In this document: piece after piece, positions 63,201 through 64,000 of the stretch | Position numbering within the stretch: the stretch's first letter is position 1 | Layout of the letters: each line of letters opens with the position of its first letter | Source of the DNA: Pikeienuella piscinae | GTDB taxonomy: Bacteria > Pseudomonadota > Alphaproteobacteria > Rhodobacterales > Rhodobacteraceae | Assembly: GCF_011044155.1 (NCBI RefSeq) | Contig: NZ_CP049056.1 | Location: 3,662,001 to 3,726,000 of the forward strand | DNA length: 64,000 nt | Direction: 5' to 3' | Translations under genes and position numbers: made by a program | The notes under the pieces: generated by a model | Database searches by the model: none | Seen by the model: only the letters and a program-made list of their open reading frames with translations | Told to the model about the DNA's origin: nothing

Positions 63201-64000
63201 ATGGGAGAAAGCCACGGCATCAGGCAGATCGCGGCGCCTTTGTTTGTGTTCCTCTGGAGCACTGGGTTCATCGGCGCGAAATACGGTCTGCCCTACGCCG
63301 AACCAATGACGTTTCTCACGCTGCGCTTCGCGCTGGCGGCGGCGGCGCTCGGCCTCTGGGGATGGATGGCGGGGGAGTTGCGCGATGGCGGACCAGTAGA
63401 TCCTGTCGGCGCCGTCATCGTCGGCGTCCTGATGCACGCGCTCTATCTCGGCGGGGTGTTCACCGCGATCTGGCTCGGCGTCGGGGCGGCGCTGACGGCG
63501 CTGATCGTCGGTTTGCAGCCGATCGCCACGGCGCTGCTCGCCCGACCGATGCTTGGCGAGGCGCTGCGACCGCGCCAATGGGCCGGCATGGCGCTCGGCC
63601 TCGGCGGGGTCGCGCTGGTGGTAGGGCGGAAGCTTGAGTTGGGCGCCATCGACGTCACGAGCGTCCTGCTCTGCTTTCTCGCGCTGATCTCGATCTCATT
63701 CGCCTCGATCCTGCAGAAGAAACGCGCGGTCACGGCGGGGCTGGTCACGGACAGCGCGATCCAGTTCGCTGCGGCCGGTCTTGTCACCGGCGCCGCCGCC
63801 ATGTTTTTCGAGGAGCGCGTGATCCACTGGACGCCCGAGTTCGCCCTCGCCCTCGGCTGGATGGTGGCCGGGCTCTCTCTCGGGGCGATTTCGCTTTACT
63901 ATCTCTTGCTGCGCAAAGGCGAAGCCGCGGCGACGGCGAGCCTTTTCTTTCTCGTGCCCGGCGTCACCGCGCTGATGGCGGTGCTGGTGTTCGACGAGGG
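63201..64000 (+). CDS. EamA/DMT-family transporter (3' end beyond the window)
   Basis: Starting at the ATG at 63201, the frame stays open to the window end (266 codons). It begins MGESHGIRQIAAPLFVFLWS and reads TGFIGAKYGLPYAEPMTFLT, the classic EamA first helix. The second EamA repeat starts near VLLCFLALISISFASILQKK and the sequence ends in LVPGVTALMAVLVFDE. It is divergent from regA and unrelated in sequence to the previous transporter beyond the family. Substrate unknown. Confidence 0.9.
   Translation, partial: MGESHGIRQIAAPLFVFLWSTGFIGAKYGLPYAEPMTFLTLRFALAAAALGLWGWMAGELRDGGPVDPVGAVIVGVLMHALYLGGVFTAIWLGVGAALTALIVGLQPIATALLARPMLGEALRPRQWAGMALGLGGVALVVGRKLELGAIDVTSVLLCFLALISISFASILQKKRAVTAGLVTDSAIQFAAAGLVTGAAAMFFEERVIHWTPEFALALGWMVAGLSLGAISLYYLLLRKGEAAATASLFFLVPGVTALMAVLVFDE

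Overview
The window is a high-GC, densely coded chromosomal segment of an alphaproteobacterium, most likely in or near the Rhodobacterales (an inference from content; no 16S is present). Pointers are the stand-alone F0 ATP synthase cluster atpI-atpB-atpE-b'-b without the F1 genes, a RegA/ActR redox response regulator, a GapR nucleoid protein, an SDHAF4-like protein beside htpX, the run htpX-rsmB-heparinase-like-purH, and the set yidC-MOSC-engB. Nearly everything is chromosomal housekeeping. I see no insertion sequence, prophage or CRISPR array.

Layout. 1-4.1 kb: a sugar-nucleotide epimerase, nhaA, and an ArsR-permease pair with a duplicated operator-like element. 4.1-9.5 kb: a UDG-like protein, a lipoprotein lipase and an SseB-like protein in an overlapping operon, then a cold-shock protein with a strong terminator, a thioesterase, phenylalanine hydroxylase with a divergent Lrp-type regulator, and a TetR regulator with a palindromic operator. 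9.7-12.3 kb: the F0 cluster. 12.4-14.2 kb: an accessory-looking pair, a four-cysteine protein translationally coupled to a patatin-like phospholipase. 14.4-21 kb: purH, a heparinase II/III-like protein, rsmB, htpX, the SDHAF4-like gene, decayed sequence and tRNA-Lys(CUU). 21-27.5 kb: an orphan sigma-54 activator, gapR, a [2Fe-2S] ferredoxin, MATE and MFS transporters, a decayed PhzF-like gene and a TerB-J-domain protein.

27.5-35.4 kb is a long minus-strand block: an aldehyde and an alcohol dehydrogenase, def, an unknown ORF, fmt, a GlsB-like protein, yidC, a MOSC protein and engB. 36-39.6 kb: a PA14-like secreted protein and a molybdenum-cofactor maturation pair (XdhC plus a MoeA-like/MocA-like fusion). 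39.8-49.3 kb: a GspC/PilP-like proline-rich membrane protein, an O-acetylhomoserine sulfhydrylase, a CoA-binding protein, a candidate small RNA, rlmB, a TetR regulator facing a DUF2852 gene, a MscS-like channel and nudC. 49.3-54.1 kb: a 30-codon copy of the asd 3' end, a GMC dehydrogenase with a Tat-exported small subunit, a glyoxalase, a ribbon-helix-helix protein and asd itself. 54-64 kb: GST, a class III CoA-transferase, a DUF1127 protein, a branched-chain aminotransferase, an acidic repeat protein behind two CRP-type sites, a thioesterase, accD-folC, two EamA transporters (the second cut by the window end) and regA.

The least explained loci are the Cys4 protein/patatin operon (12.6-14.2 kb), the acidic repeat protein with tandem TGTGA-N6-TCACA-type sites (57.9-58.4 kb), the coupled unknown ORF between def and fmt, the candidate sRNA near 43.7 kb, and the asd fragment. 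All calls come from reading the sequence; no database search was run.
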